Source: Bacteroidetes bacterium UBA6063
GTDB lineage: Bacteria; Bacteroidota; Bacteroidia; NS11-12g; UBA9320
Direction of reading: 5' to 3'
Assembly: GCA_002428905.1 (NCBI GenBank)
Contig: DIYD01000019.1
Location: 1 to 14,299, forward strand
DNA: 14,299 nucleotides
The position numbers were made by a program, and so were the translations under genes. The notes under the pieces are model-generated. The model was not told where the DNA came from. It did no database searches and saw only the letters and a program-made list of their open reading frames with translations. Each line of letters starts with the position of its first letter. The first letter of the stretch is position 1. Positions 1 through 7,159 of the stretch are shown piece by piece.

Positions 1-25
1 TGTATAAACTCATTGATGTCGTCAT
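1..25 (-). CDS. Start of a divergent gene, cut by the window edge
   Basis: Only about eight codons are visible, reading MTTSMSLY from the ATG at 25-23, with a second in-frame ATG at 13-11. A perfect TAnnTTTG element lies just upstream on the same strand (41-34), which is the main support for a gene here. From that element the second ATG would have a leader of usual length for this window, so the protein may begin MSLY. Nothing can be said about its function. It is divergent from cmk, so it is not a porQ gene in the porQ-cmk order known from Porphyromonas. Confidence 0.3.
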
Positions 26-33
26 AAGGACGG

Positions 34-41
34 CAAATTTA
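34..41 (-). promoter_or_regulatory. TAnnTTTG -7 element (TAAATTTG)
   Basis: It matches all six fixed bases of the Bacteroidota primary-sigma -7 consensus, on the minus strand, 8 nt before one candidate ATG and 20 nt before the next. I see no TTG box at the usual spacing upstream. Confidence 0.4.
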
Positions 42-150
42 AGGAATTCAGGGCGTTACATGGCTACGGTCTCCACGTGAATTTCGGGTAGAAGAAATCC
101 ATACTTTATCCACGTTAAAAAGATTAAAGTAGAATTAAAAAAACTTCTGC

Positions 151-158
151 TATATTGC
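151..158 (+). promoter_or_regulatory. Weak -7 candidate for cmk (TATATTGC)
   Basis: This is one T short of TATATTTGC and lies 19 nt before the cmk ATG, a leader length like those of other genes here. No -33 box is evident. It is a tentative call on a degenerate match. Confidence 0.25.
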
Positions 159-177
159 CCATCGTTATGAAAATGAA

Positions 178-864
178 ATGCCCAGGAAAATAAATATTGC
201 CATCGATGGTCATTCAAGTTGCGGAAAAGGAACACTGGCCAAGAACATAGCAAAAGAACTTGATTACATGTTCATCGATTCAGGTGCAATGTACCGGGCT
301 GTTACACTGTATATGCTTCAAAACCAGCTTAGTCTGGAAGATGTCAGAACCAACCCTGGTATACTGTTGAACATCGAGATATCTTTTATTCTCGATCCGT
401 TTAAAGGCTTCTACAACACCCACCTTAATGGCGAAAACGTAGAAAGTCTCATTCGTGGTATGGAAGTTTCAAAGTGGGTGAGCGAGGTTAGTGCAGTTAA
501 AGAAGTACGTGAGTTTTTGGTGAACAAACAGCAACGTATGGGTAAGGACAAAGGCGTTGTGATGGATGGTCGCGATATCGGTTCAGTCGTGTTCCCAGAT
601 GCTGAACTAAAGATCTTCATGACGGCCGAGCCAAGTGTTCGTGCAAAGCGCCGTTACCTCGAACTTCAGGAAAAAGGCATTAACGCAAACTACGAAGAAA
701 TCCTGCACAACATTCAACACCGCGATCACTATGATTCCAGCCGGGATATAAGTCCGCTGATTCAGGCACCGGATGCCATTGTATTGAATAACACGGAAAT
801 GACGAAGGAAGAGCAGTCACGCATAGCGCTTACCTGGGCAAAAGGGGTGATCTTAGCGGGGTAG
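178..864 (+). CDS. cmk: Cytidylate kinase (CMP/dCMP kinase)
   Basis: This cytoplasmic enzyme transfers phosphate from ATP to CMP or dCMP in pyrimidine nucleotide metabolism. The 228-aa length is normal for the family. Visible marks are the P-loop GHSSCGKGT at residues 11-19, the nucleotide-binding FIDSGAMYRA segment at 32-41, and the family signature DGRDIGSVVFPDA from 130, followed by the arginine-rich lid AKRRYLEL. The ATG at 178 is the first possible start: the same frame is closed just upstream, and the ATGs at 167 and 173 are in another frame. The gene stands alone on its strand. Its last 12 nt overlap the end of the convergent dxs gene, and no terminator is visible. Identification is secure. 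Confidence 0.97.
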   Translation: MPRKINIAIDGHSSCGKGTLAKNIAKELDYMFIDSGAMYRAVTLYMLQNQLSLEDVRTNPGILLNIEISFILDPFKGFYNTHLNGENVESLIRGMEVSKWVSEVSAVKEVREFLVNKQQRMGKDKGVVMDGRDIGSVVFPDAELKIFMTAEPSVRAKRRYLELQEKGINANYEEILHNIQHRDHYDSSRDISPLIQAPDAIVLNNTEMTKEEQSRIALTWAKGVILAG

Positions 865-2598
865 GTGGGTCAATATACGCTCCATGATGTAATGCACGTT
901 AATAAGGTACTGCTCGAATAGCTCTTTACGGGTACCATGCTCAATAATTTCATCCGGAAACCCAAAACGTACAATTTTGCCTGTATAACCGTAATCGCTT
1001 GCAGCTTCGAGAACGGCAGAGCCGAAACCACCGGCTAAACAGCCATCTTCAATGGTGAAAATGTGCGAATACCGTTCAAACGCATTGTGCAGTAGGTCAA
1101 TGTCGAGCGGCTTTACAAAACGCATATCTGCAATACCCACAGTCTTAAGGAGATCCATCATTCCTTGAGATACCGATTGACCTATATACGCACCAACGCC
1201 AATGCCCAATATCATTGCTTTGGCATCCGCATTGGTAATAATTCTTCCTTTACCATGCTCAATAGGTATTGGTTCATCCTTCCAGTTCGATTGTGGTCCA
1301 TATCCCTTTGGGTAGCGAATAGCAACCGGTTTCTTTAGGTCTACCGCAAAGTGCATCATCGAACGTAATTCATGTTCATTACCTGGAGCCATAATGGTCA
1401 GATTCGGAATCGATCTCAAGTAAGCCATGTCATACAAACCGTGGTGTGTTGCCCCGTCTTCTCCAACTACTCCTGCCCGGTCTAGACAGAAGATTACCGG
1501 TAGGTTTTGTAGACAAACATCGTGAATGACCTGATCGTATGCACGTTGCAAAAAGGTGCTGTAAATATTGCAAAAAGGAATCATCCCGTTTGCTGCCAAT
1601 CCGGCAGAGAAGGTCACCGCGTGTTGTTCGGCAATGCCCACGTCAAAACAACGATCCGGCATTTCATCCATGAGTATTTTCATCGAGCAACCCGAAGGCA
1701 TGGCAGGTGTTATTCCAACGACTTTGTCGTTGGCTTTAGCCAACTCCAATAAGGTGTGACCAAATACATCCTGATATTTAATCTTTTGATTTTCAGTATC
1801 TTGCCGAGGTAGCTTCACGTACTTTACTGCATGGAACTTCGTCTGTTCTTCTTCAGCAGGCTGATAGCCCTTGCCCTTTATCGTCTTGATATGAAGAATC
1901 TTAGGCCCGTCTTGCGTAACAAGTGTTCTTAACTGTTCAACGAGGTACTTTACATCATGCCCATCCTGGATGTAATCGTACGAAAACCCAAGATCGGTAA
2001 AGAAATTACTCGTCTTGTCAAGATCGTTTAGGTATTGATTTAATGCACCGGCATTCGGGTCTATACCCATCTGGTTGTCGTTAATAACAACCAGAATATT
2101 GGTTTTGCTTACGGCTGCATTGTTTAAGGCTTCCCAGGCCATACCACCGGTTAGGCTGCCATCACCAATCACCGCAATATGTTGGCGATGTATCCCCTGA
2201 AGCAGGTCGGCCTCGGCCATACCCAACACCGCACTAATGGAGGTGCTTGAGTGTCCGGTTCCAAAAGGATCAAACAAACTTTCATCGCGTTTCGGAAATC
2301 CACTGATCCCACCGCGTTTACGAATCGTCTCAAATTCATCTTTACGCCCAGTAATGATCTTGTGCAGATACGCCTGATGACCGACATCCCAAACCAACTG
2401 GTCGTTGGGTGTGTCCAATACATAATGAAGTGCCGTGGTTAATTCTACCGTTCCAAGGTTGGCACTAAAATGACCACCAATTTTTAAAATGGTATCGATT
2501 AAATACGTCCTGTAGGCAGCACATACCTCGGGCAGAGCTTCAAGCGAAACTTTGCGTAAATCATAGACATTAAACGGTATGTTTTTGCTGATTTCCAA
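853..2598 (-). CDS. dxs: 1-deoxy-D-xylulose-5-phosphate synthase, short form
   Basis: It condenses pyruvate with glyceraldehyde 3-phosphate, using thiamine diphosphate, in the first step of the MEP isoprenoid pathway. Visible marks are GGH at residues 41-43, WDVGHQAY at 70-77, GHSSTSIS at 115-122, the thiamine-diphosphate motif GDGSLTGG at 145-152 with its later Asn, the catalytic glutamate E324 in GIAEQHA, and DRAGVVGEDGATHHG at 373-387. At 581 aa it is about 40 residues shorter than the E. coli enzyme. The missing part is the linker between PNAGALNQYL and the DLGF..DGHDV segment, while all catalytic motifs remain. It is the last gene of a leftward operon, 23 nt after the acetyltransferase gene, and its tail overlaps cmk. 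DXS is distinguished from transketolase by these motifs; confidence is high. Confidence 0.96.
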   Translation of the reverse strand: MEISKNIPFNVYDLRKVSLEALPEVCAAYRTYLIDTILKIGGHFSANLGTVELTTALHYVLDTPNDQLVWDVGHQAYLHKIITGRKDEFETIRKRGGISGFPKRDESLFDPFGTGHSSTSISAVLGMAEADLLQGIHRQHIAVIGDGSLTGGMAWEALNNAAVSKTNILVVINDNQMGIDPNAGALNQYLNDLDKTSNFFTDLGFSYDYIQDGHDVKYLVEQLRTLVTQDGPKILHIKTIKGKGYQPAEEEQTKFHAVKYVKLPRQDTENQKIKYQDVFGHTLLELAKANDKVVGITPAMPSGCSMKILMDEMPDRCFDVGIAEQHAVTFSAGLAANGMIPFCNIYSTFLQRAYDQVIHDVCLQNLPVIFCLDRAGVVGEDGATHHGLYDMAYLRSIPNLTIMAPGNEHELRSMMHFAVDLKKPVAIRYPKGYGPQSNWKDEPIPIEHGKGRIITNADAKAMILGIGVGAYIGQSVSQGMMDLLKTVGIADMRFVKPLDIDLLHNAFERYSHIFTIEDGCLAGGFGSAVLEAASDYGYTGKIVRFGFPDEIIEHGTRKELFEQYLINVHYIMERILTHLPR

Positions 2599-2621
2599 TC
2601 GATTGCAAAGAAACGAAACAA

Positions 2622-3062
2622 TTATCTTTCAAGACCTTTTGACATCTTAAAATGTGGAATTCCTACTTCAACAAACTCATCACCAATGGTGTGATAACCC
2701 TTTGTTAGGTAAAAGGGTACAGCCGTTTTACGCGCATTCAGCTCCATAATATCGAAGTCGAGATGGATGGCAAAGTCTTCCGCAAAGTCAACAAGCTTCT
2801 TACCTATACCTTCTCCCTGACACTTGGGATGCACAGCCACCTGCCTCATTTTTAATCGCTTATCACCCAAGGGCGTAAGCAACAGGATGCCCACAATTTG
2901 GTCGCCATCCGTGGCACCAATATGGTAGTCGCTGCCTTCTTTGGCCAGGTCTTCTTGTGAAAAATGGAGGTTCAATGGCTTACGTAGAACCAAATCACGA
3001 AGAGCTACTGATTCGATGTATTGCTCAGAATTGAACTCAATAATACCAACGTGCACCGTCAT
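2622..3062 (-). CDS. GNAT-family N-acetyltransferase
   Basis: This 146-aa protein has the single GNAT fold that moves an acetyl group from acetyl-CoA to an amine. The acetyl-CoA-binding motif A is clear as QVAVHPKCQGEGIGKKLV, residues 74-91, with the Q-x-x-G-x-G core at 82-87. The downstream segment MELNARKTAVPFYLTKGY matches the usual motif B, where the tyrosine often acts as general acid. The substrate cannot be read from sequence. It sits 2 nt after the hydrolase gene and 23 nt before dxs, so it is almost surely co-transcribed with both. No signal peptide is present, so it should act in the cytoplasm. Confidence 0.88.
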   Translation of the reverse strand: MTVHVGIIEFNSEQYIESVALRDLVLRKPLNLHFSQEDLAKEGSDYHIGATDGDQIVGILLLTPLGDKRLKMRQVAVHPKCQGEGIGKKLVDFAEDFAIHLDFDIMELNARKTAVPFYLTKGYHTIGDEFVEVGIPHFKMSKGLER

Positions 3063-3064
3063 GG

Positions 3065-3913
3065 CTAACCGTTTATGAAATCGTTGAGCGTGAATACCTG
3101 ATCAGACTTAAACTTTCCGTTTTGCAGATGTACCGTACCGCATTCATTGTTCAAATCGTGCTCAAAGAAAAGGGTGTAATTGTTTTCTATGGCTTCATTA
3201 AGAAATTTGGTATTCTCTTCCATTCGTACCAACGGCCGAATGTCATATCCCATAGCATAGTGAGGCGGAATATGGGCAGCGGAAGGAATCATGTCTGCAG
3301 CGAAAACCAGTGTTCTACCCTTATAATTGATCTTAGGACACATCATTTTTTCGGTATGTCCATTGGCCAAAAGGGCTGTAATGTTATCCGAAATGCGGAG
3401 ATCGTCACCGATAAACTTCAATTGGCCCGTTTCTTCAATTGGTAGAATATTATCGGAAAGAAACGATGCTTTTTCTCTGGGATTTGGATGGATCGCATGC
3501 GCCCAATGATCTTTATGACTCCAGTACGTGGCGTTCGGAAATGCAGGGACGAAGCGTGTTTTAGTTGAATCCCATTCGATACTGCCTCCGCAGTGGTCGA
3601 AATGAAGATGGGTAAGCACTACATCGGTGATGTCTCCGAAATCTACCCCAGCTGCGTGCAGCGACTGCTTCAAACTGTTGTCGCCGTTGAGGTAGTAATA
3701 ACCAAAGAACTTTTCACTCTGTTTATCGCCTATACCATTATCAATGAGAATCAACCGGTTGCCATCTTCAACCAGCAAACAACGCATAGCCCAGTTGCAC
3801 AGATTGTTGGCATCGGGTTCGTTGTATCGTTGCCATATGACCTTGGGAACCACACCAAACATGGCACCTCCGTCTAATTTGAAATTACCGGTATGAATAG
3901 CAGCTAATCGCAT
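3065..3913 (-). CDS. Metallo-beta-lactamase-fold hydrolase (lactonase-like)
   Basis: The 282-aa protein has the metal-binding motif THLHFDHCGG at residues 101-110 (H102, H104, D106, H107), a further ligand candidate H186 in NGHTEKM, D207 in FAADMIP and H252 in FFEHD. Together these make a complete two-metal site of the glyoxalase II / quorum-quenching-lactonase branch. Substrates of such proteins range from thioesters to lactones and phosphoesters, and none can be chosen here. There is no signal peptide, so it is probably cytoplasmic. It follows the Kazal-like gene by 6 nt and precedes the acetyltransferase by 2 nt, a tight operon. Family assignment is firm; calling it a lactonase is only a comparison. 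Confidence 0.88.
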   Translation of the reverse strand: MRLAAIHTGNFKLDGGAMFGVVPKVIWQRYNEPDANNLCNWAMRCLLVEDGNRLILIDNGIGDKQSEKFFGYYYLNGDNSLKQSLHAAGVDFGDITDVVLTHLHFDHCGGSIEWDSTKTRFVPAFPNATYWSHKDHWAHAIHPNPREKASFLSDNILPIEETGQLKFIGDDLRISDNITALLANGHTEKMMCPKINYKGRTLVFAADMIPSAAHIPPHYAMGYDIRPLVRMEENTKFLNEAIENNYTLFFEHDLNNECGTVHLQNGKFKSDQVFTLNDFING

Positions 3914-3919
3914 AAAGAG

Positions 3920-4414
3920 TTAAATTTTAACAAATTTCAGTACGGTGGAGACATTGCCGGCGATCACGAACACATAATAAATTCCAGTGCGATATTCTGA
4001 AGCACTGAAAGTGAATTGACGGTTATCAATACTGAGGTGGTTTTGAGTAACTTTTAAATTGCCAAATACATCACGAATCTGAATCGTGGCCGACCCTTTA
4101 TCGGCAAATTGAACAAAAAGATTAATGTCGTCCTGCACTACATTCGGATACAAATCTGCGAATACGTAATCGTTCTGACACACTCCGGTATAGAGTATAT
4201 TGTTGACGCCACCATTCCGAAAAGCAACACATTCATTTCTGTAGGTCACCAGGTTGCAACCACATACCGGAATAAATGCAGGATCGTTGCATTGAAAAAA
4301 GGGGTCGATGCGCGTACTATCAACACAAGGTGGAATAAACTGAGCGTTCGCAGTCGTGGTAAAACCAAACTGAAACAACGCTAAAATACCCAGAAAAACG
4401 ATGACGTTTCGCAC
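3920..4414 (-). CDS. Secreted Kazal-like domain protein with T9SS sorting domain
   Basis: This 164-aa protein has three parts. A signal peptide with likely cleavage after ANA-Q (residue 24) is followed by a six-cysteine Kazal-like domain (C30, C42, C51, C53, C62, C79) containing PVCGCNLVTYRNEC. A C-terminal segment from about residue 84 resembles a type A T9SS sorting domain (a YPN motif, then GIYYVFV and a final KFVKI). Kazal domains often inhibit serine proteases; in Bacteroidota this cysteine pattern is common in secreted proteins of unknown target, so inhibition is inference. The start codon is GTG, since the same frame is closed by TGA two codons upstream and no ATG follows before the signal peptide core. 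It is the first gene of the operon ending in dxs. Confidence 0.85.
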   Translation of the reverse strand: MRNVIVFLGILALFQFGFTTTANAQFIPPCVDSTRIDPFFQCNDPAFIPVCGCNLVTYRNECVAFRNGGVNNILYTGVCQNDYVFADLYPNVVQDDINLFVQFADKGSATIQIRDVFGNLKVTQNHLSIDNRQFTFSASEYRTGIYYVFVIAGNVSTVLKFVKI

Positions 4415-4418
4415 GGCT

Positions 4419-4426
4419 CAAAAATA
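4419..4426 (-). promoter_or_regulatory. TAnnTTTG -7 element (TATTTTTG) for the Kazal-MBL-GNAT-dxs operon
   Basis: It matches the Bacteroidota -7 consensus fully on the minus strand. Only 4 nt separate it from the GTG codon at 4414-4412, so a transcript beginning the usual few nt downstream would be leaderless or nearly so. No -33 TTG is seen at 19-21 nt spacing. Confidence 0.45.
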
Positions 4427-4562
4427 GGGTATTGCCTGCAAAATTGGATGGTGCACATTTGTCAGATTTTAGCGGATTGTAAGCCAATGGTCAGGATATC
4501 AGAGTCTTCCAACCAAATTAACATAGCCACCGTAACACCTACGAAACAAAAAATAGAATCAC

Positions 4563-5513
4563 ATGAAAGGAATTACATTAACAACCGCACTTGCCATTGT
4601 CGTTTTGATGTTCACAGGGTGTACACAAGACGAAATGCCAACAACGAACCAAAATGCGTTTACAACCAATTCGACCCTGCCCAAGGTCTTAAAGAATAAC
4701 GCTCCTACCGTACAACGGTTTACAAACGACGCTTCTACAACGTTTACCTTTAAGACGAACGGAGGCCTTGAGTTTAGATTTCCTCAAAACGCGTTTACCG
4801 ATGCATCGGGCAATGTTGTAAGTGGCAATGTTGATGTGTCGATCACCGAATACCTGAGCAAGTCGGATATGCTTTACTCAGGAGTAACCACGAGTTCAGG
4901 GGATAGAATACTTGAGTCAGGTGGTATGTTTAATATTAAGGTAGAACAGGGTGGTGCTGAATTACAATTGGCTTCAGGAATTCGTTATCAGGTAAACTTC
5001 CCAACCGATGATTACCAGATGGATATGCAAATTTTCGCTGGTCGTGAAGTGGAAGATGGAGAGCAGGAAGTATTTGTCGACTGGGAAGTTGCTCAAGGTT
5101 CATGGATCGAATCGAACGACTCCGTTGCACAGGGTAGAGATTCGAATTACCGTGCTTTTATCAATATATTGAGTTGGTGTAACCTGGATCGGTATCTGGA
5201 CGCACCTACAGGCTCTCAGGTTCGTTTGATCCTACCAGAGGGTTATGGCAATCGAAATACGACGGTTTATATGGTCTTTGACGAAAACTCCGTGGTTTAT
5301 CTATTCTCAGATAAAGACAAAAAAGAGTTTAACTCAGGAAGGTATATTTTGCCCTTGGGTTGGGACATTAAATTGCTGGCGGTGTATCAAGACGACGATG
5401 ACATGGAGTATGGCCTAATCAATTCCAAAATTGTAGATGATCATTTAGAAACCATAACCAGCATGACTAAGATTGATGAAGACGCGTTGAAGACCTTGAT
5501 TGAAGGACTATAG
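4563..5513 (+). CDS. Putative surface lipoprotein of unknown function
   Basis: The 316-aa product begins with a lipoprotein signal peptide ending in FTGC, so the mature N terminus is lipid-modified C20. The next residues, TQDE, resemble the acidic export signal that sends Bacteroidota lipoproteins to the outside of the outer membrane. The mature part is beta-rich. Residues about 58-135 contain GGLEFRFPQNAFTDASG and a GNVDVSITEYL strand, like the ZU5-type or carboxypeptidase-regulatory-like beta folds seen in related lipoproteins. A WCNLDRYLD segment near residue 205 is a pattern I associate with a conserved Bacteroidota lipoprotein family. It is transcribed alone and followed by a strong terminator. 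No enzymatic motif is visible, and the function is unknown. Confidence 0.85.
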   Translation: MKGITLTTALAIVVLMFTGCTQDEMPTTNQNAFTTNSTLPKVLKNNAPTVQRFTNDASTTFTFKTNGGLEFRFPQNAFTDASGNVVSGNVDVSITEYLSKSDMLYSGVTTSSGDRILESGGMFNIKVEQGGAELQLASGIRYQVNFPTDDYQMDMQIFAGREVEDGEQEVFVDWEVAQGSWIESNDSVAQGRDSNYRAFINILSWCNLDRYLDAPTGSQVRLILPEGYGNRNTTVYMVFDENSVVYLFSDKDKKEFNSGRYILPLGWDIKLLAVYQDDDDMEYGLINSKIVDDHLETITSMTKIDEDALKTLIEGL

Positions 5514-5545
5514 CAAAACCATTTCCCTTACTTATATCACGCCTT

Positions 5546-5575
5546 GCCGGAGCCATTTATGGCTTCGGCTTTTTT
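5546..5575 (+). terminator. Rho-independent terminator after the lipoprotein gene
   Basis: A 10-bp stem GCCGGAGCCA / TGGCTTCGGC with one G-T wobble closes a TTTA loop and runs directly into six T residues. It lies 32 nt after the lipoprotein stop codon and is the clearest one-sided terminator in the window. Confidence 0.92.
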
Positions 5576-5582
5576 GTGACAC

Positions 5583-5596
5583 ATACCAGATGGTAT
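5583..5596. promoter_or_regulatory. Dyad upstream of the beta-barrel gene, possible operator
   Basis: ATACCA-GA-TGGTAT is a perfect 6-bp inverted repeat with a 2-bp centre. It sits 16 bp upstream of the -7 element TATCTTTG and so covers the place where a -33 box would be. A bound regulator there would block polymerase or replace the missing -33 contact. The role is inference from position only. Confidence 0.35.
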
Positions 5597-5612
5597 AGAG
5601 GCATGCCGATTT

Positions 5613-5620
5613 TATCTTTG
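5613..5620 (+). promoter_or_regulatory. TAnnTTTG -7 element (TATCTTTG) of the beta-barrel gene
   Basis: A perfect match to the Bacteroidota -7 element ends 13 nt before the ATG at 5634, giving a very short leader. No TTG is seen at the -33 position, where the dyad described separately is found instead. Confidence 0.65.
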
Positions 5621-5633
5621 TGTATAAAGACCC

Positions 5634-6311
5634 ATGCCTCGAAAAAAGACCATCCTTTTTCTTACCGCATTCGTATTCTGCCTTCCTGTTTTCGGGCAGC
5701 GTATAGCGTTTAGCCTTGAATCTGGTGGAATACTGTCTCGTGATCAGCGCTTTGACTATTTCGGCATCTCATACTACAGAAAATCGTATTTTTTGGGCGC
5801 CGACGTATTGGTTTCTCCAAAGAACAAAACCAGTTATGTAGCGGGTATTCATTATTTGCGTCAAGGATATCAGCATTCGACATGTTACATCGTTGCTCCA
5901 GGAGCGAACAGCAATCTAATTGGAAAGATCGACCAACTCGCCATTCCCTTTTTGATTCGAAAAAAGCTGTTCAATAGCGATCAGTTGTTTGCTAGTTTAG
6001 GGTTGTATGTAGCGCATAACGTACGTGCATTCGCTGATGTCCCAGTGGCAATAGGAGGTTGTGAGATCGGATATGTCTCTGACCTAAGACCCATGAACAA
6101 GCTATGGAGTGCTGGGTCAGTTGTGGGACTGGAGTATGTCGTTCATCAGAAAGAACGACATGAATTGGGGCTGCACCTTCGATACTACCAGGGAATAAGC
6201 AATGCTGCGAAACCTTTGTTTGTCAATCACTCCGCTAAGCCGGTACAACGTAGAAGTTCAATAGCGTTGAACTTCTTTATTCGGTTTGATGCATACAACG
6301 CTGGGGATTAG
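5634..6311 (+). CDS. Small outer-membrane beta-barrel protein
   Basis: This 225-aa protein has a basic N terminus (MPRKK), a hydrophobic core and a likely signal-peptidase site at VFGQ (about residue 21). The mature part alternates short amphipathic strands with polar turns, for example SYYRKSYFLGADVLV, TSYVAGIHYLRQGY, LFASLGLYVAHNV and HELGLHLRYYQGI. It ends in SSIALNFFIRFDAYN. This is the pattern of the eight- to ten-strand PorT/OmpW-like barrels of Bacteroidota. Such proteins have varied or unknown roles, and no ligand can be inferred. It has its own promoter after a terminator. Two perfect inverted repeats lie inside its 3' part. Confidence in the gene is high, in the fold moderate. Confidence 0.82.
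   Translation: MPRKKTILFLTAFVFCLPVFGQRIAFSLESGGILSRDQRFDYFGISYYRKSYFLGADVLVSPKNKTSYVAGIHYLRQGYQHSTCYIVAPGANSNLIGKIDQLAIPFLIRKKLFNSDQLFASLGLYVAHNVRAFADVPVAIGGCEIGYVSDLRPMNKLWSAGSVVGLEYVVHQKERHELGLHLRYYQGISNAAKPLFVNHSAKPVQRRSSIALNFFIRFDAYNAGD
6252..6276 (+). other. Perfect 10-bp hairpin inside the 3' end of the beta-barrel gene
   Basis: AGAAGTTCAA / TTGAACTTCT with a 5-nt loop is followed by TTTATT and lies about 35 nt before the stop codon. It could act as a weak intragenic terminator or stabilise the 3' end of the transcript, since no other hairpin follows this gene. The stem is AT-rich and the tail interrupted, so efficiency is doubtful. Confidence 0.4.
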
Positions 6312-6343
6312 TTTCAGATATATGATCTTCAATCGGATTTCCA

Positions 6344-6351
6344 TACTTTTG
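6344..6351 (+). promoter_or_regulatory. TAnnTTTG -7 element (TACTTTTG) of the DUF4240-like gene
   Basis: This is a perfect consensus match ending 16 nt before the ATG at 6368, in the short gap after the beta-barrel gene. It implies the DUF4240-like gene has its own start site. No clear -33 box is visible. Confidence 0.6.
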
Positions 6352-6367
6352 GTTCAAATCGAATAAT

Positions 6368-6997
6368 ATGGGTTTTCTAGGCAAGCTTTTTAGGAAAAAG
6401 AAAGACAATCAAGGTAGTCGATCTGTACAGTATGAACAGCCCGATTTTGAGACAACCAATGACCTGATGCAAGAGGAGCAGTTTTGGCAACTGGTGGGAG
6501 AGGCTCAACGAAATTCGTCAAACATGGATGAGCAGGAAGCACTGCTTCAACAATCCTTAACCACAATGCCGTTGAAAGATGTTGTAGGTTTTTACTCGCG
6601 AACAGAACAATTAAAGAATGCCATTTATACTTCTGAAATGTGGTGTGCCGGGTACATTATGAATGGAGGTTGCTCCGACGATATGTTTGAGTACTTCTTG
6701 CTCTGGGTTATTTCTTGTGGGAGGGAGGTGTATGAAGCTGCAAAGGAGAATCCGGACAACCTCGATAACTATCTGACCGACGATGATAACTGGGAAAAGC
6801 ATTATGATTTTGAATCGTTCAACTATATCGGAATAGAAGTTTTTGAGGCGCGTACCAACAAAGATTTATATGACTTTTTAGGCGATATGGATTCAGGTGA
6901 TGTTGACCTTGATTTAGAATTGAATTGGGATGAGGATGAACCAGAAACAATGCAGAAAATATGTCCAAAGCTTTTTGCCCGATTTTGGGAGGATTAA
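6368..6997 (+). CDS. DUF4240-like protein
   Basis: The 209-aa protein starts with a basic tail (residues 1-20). From residue 36 follow EEQFWQLVGEAQ, then a helical stretch and the strongly conserved-looking segment YIMNGGCSDDMFEYF (96-110), with LLWVISCGREVYEAA after it. This order (FW near the N terminus, GGCSDD-x-F, W-I-x-x-GR) matches DUF4240, a domain of unknown function common in bacteria. The C-terminal part is very acidic (residues 174-192) and ends in ARFWED. There is no signal peptide or membrane segment, so it is probably cytoplasmic. The basic N terminus and acidic C terminus are peculiar to this copy as far as I can see. Domain recognition is from memory of the pattern. Confidence 0.8.
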   Translation: MGFLGKLFRKKKDNQGSRSVQYEQPDFETTNDLMQEEQFWQLVGEAQRNSSNMDEQEALLQQSLTTMPLKDVVGFYSRTEQLKNAIYTSEMWCAGYIMNGGCSDDMFEYFLLWVISCGREVYEAAKENPDNLDNYLTDDDNWEKHYDFESFNYIGIEVFEARTNKDLYDFLGDMDSGDVDLDLELNWDEDEPETMQKICPKLFARFWED

Positions 6998-7159
6998 TCG
7001 GTCAACTTAAGTAAATGAGTATAACACTGCAGAAACGCCGATTAAAACGTTTACGGGTGGGATTAGGAATTATGACCGTCAGTTGGATTTAATCACGGGT
7101 TAGAACCATACGTGTTGCAAACGAATACATGTTACCCTGTTAAGCACTAAGTACCTGGA

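Noticed and set aside
3122..3877. Plus-strand open frames opposite the metallo-beta-lactamase gene
   Set aside because: The minus-strand gene has a complete metal site over the same bases; the plus-strand products look random.
6994..7045. TTAATCGG / CCGATTAA inverted repeat after the DUF4240-like gene
   Set aside because: The arms are only 8 bp with a loop of about 36 nt and no T-run, so it is a poor terminator; probably chance.
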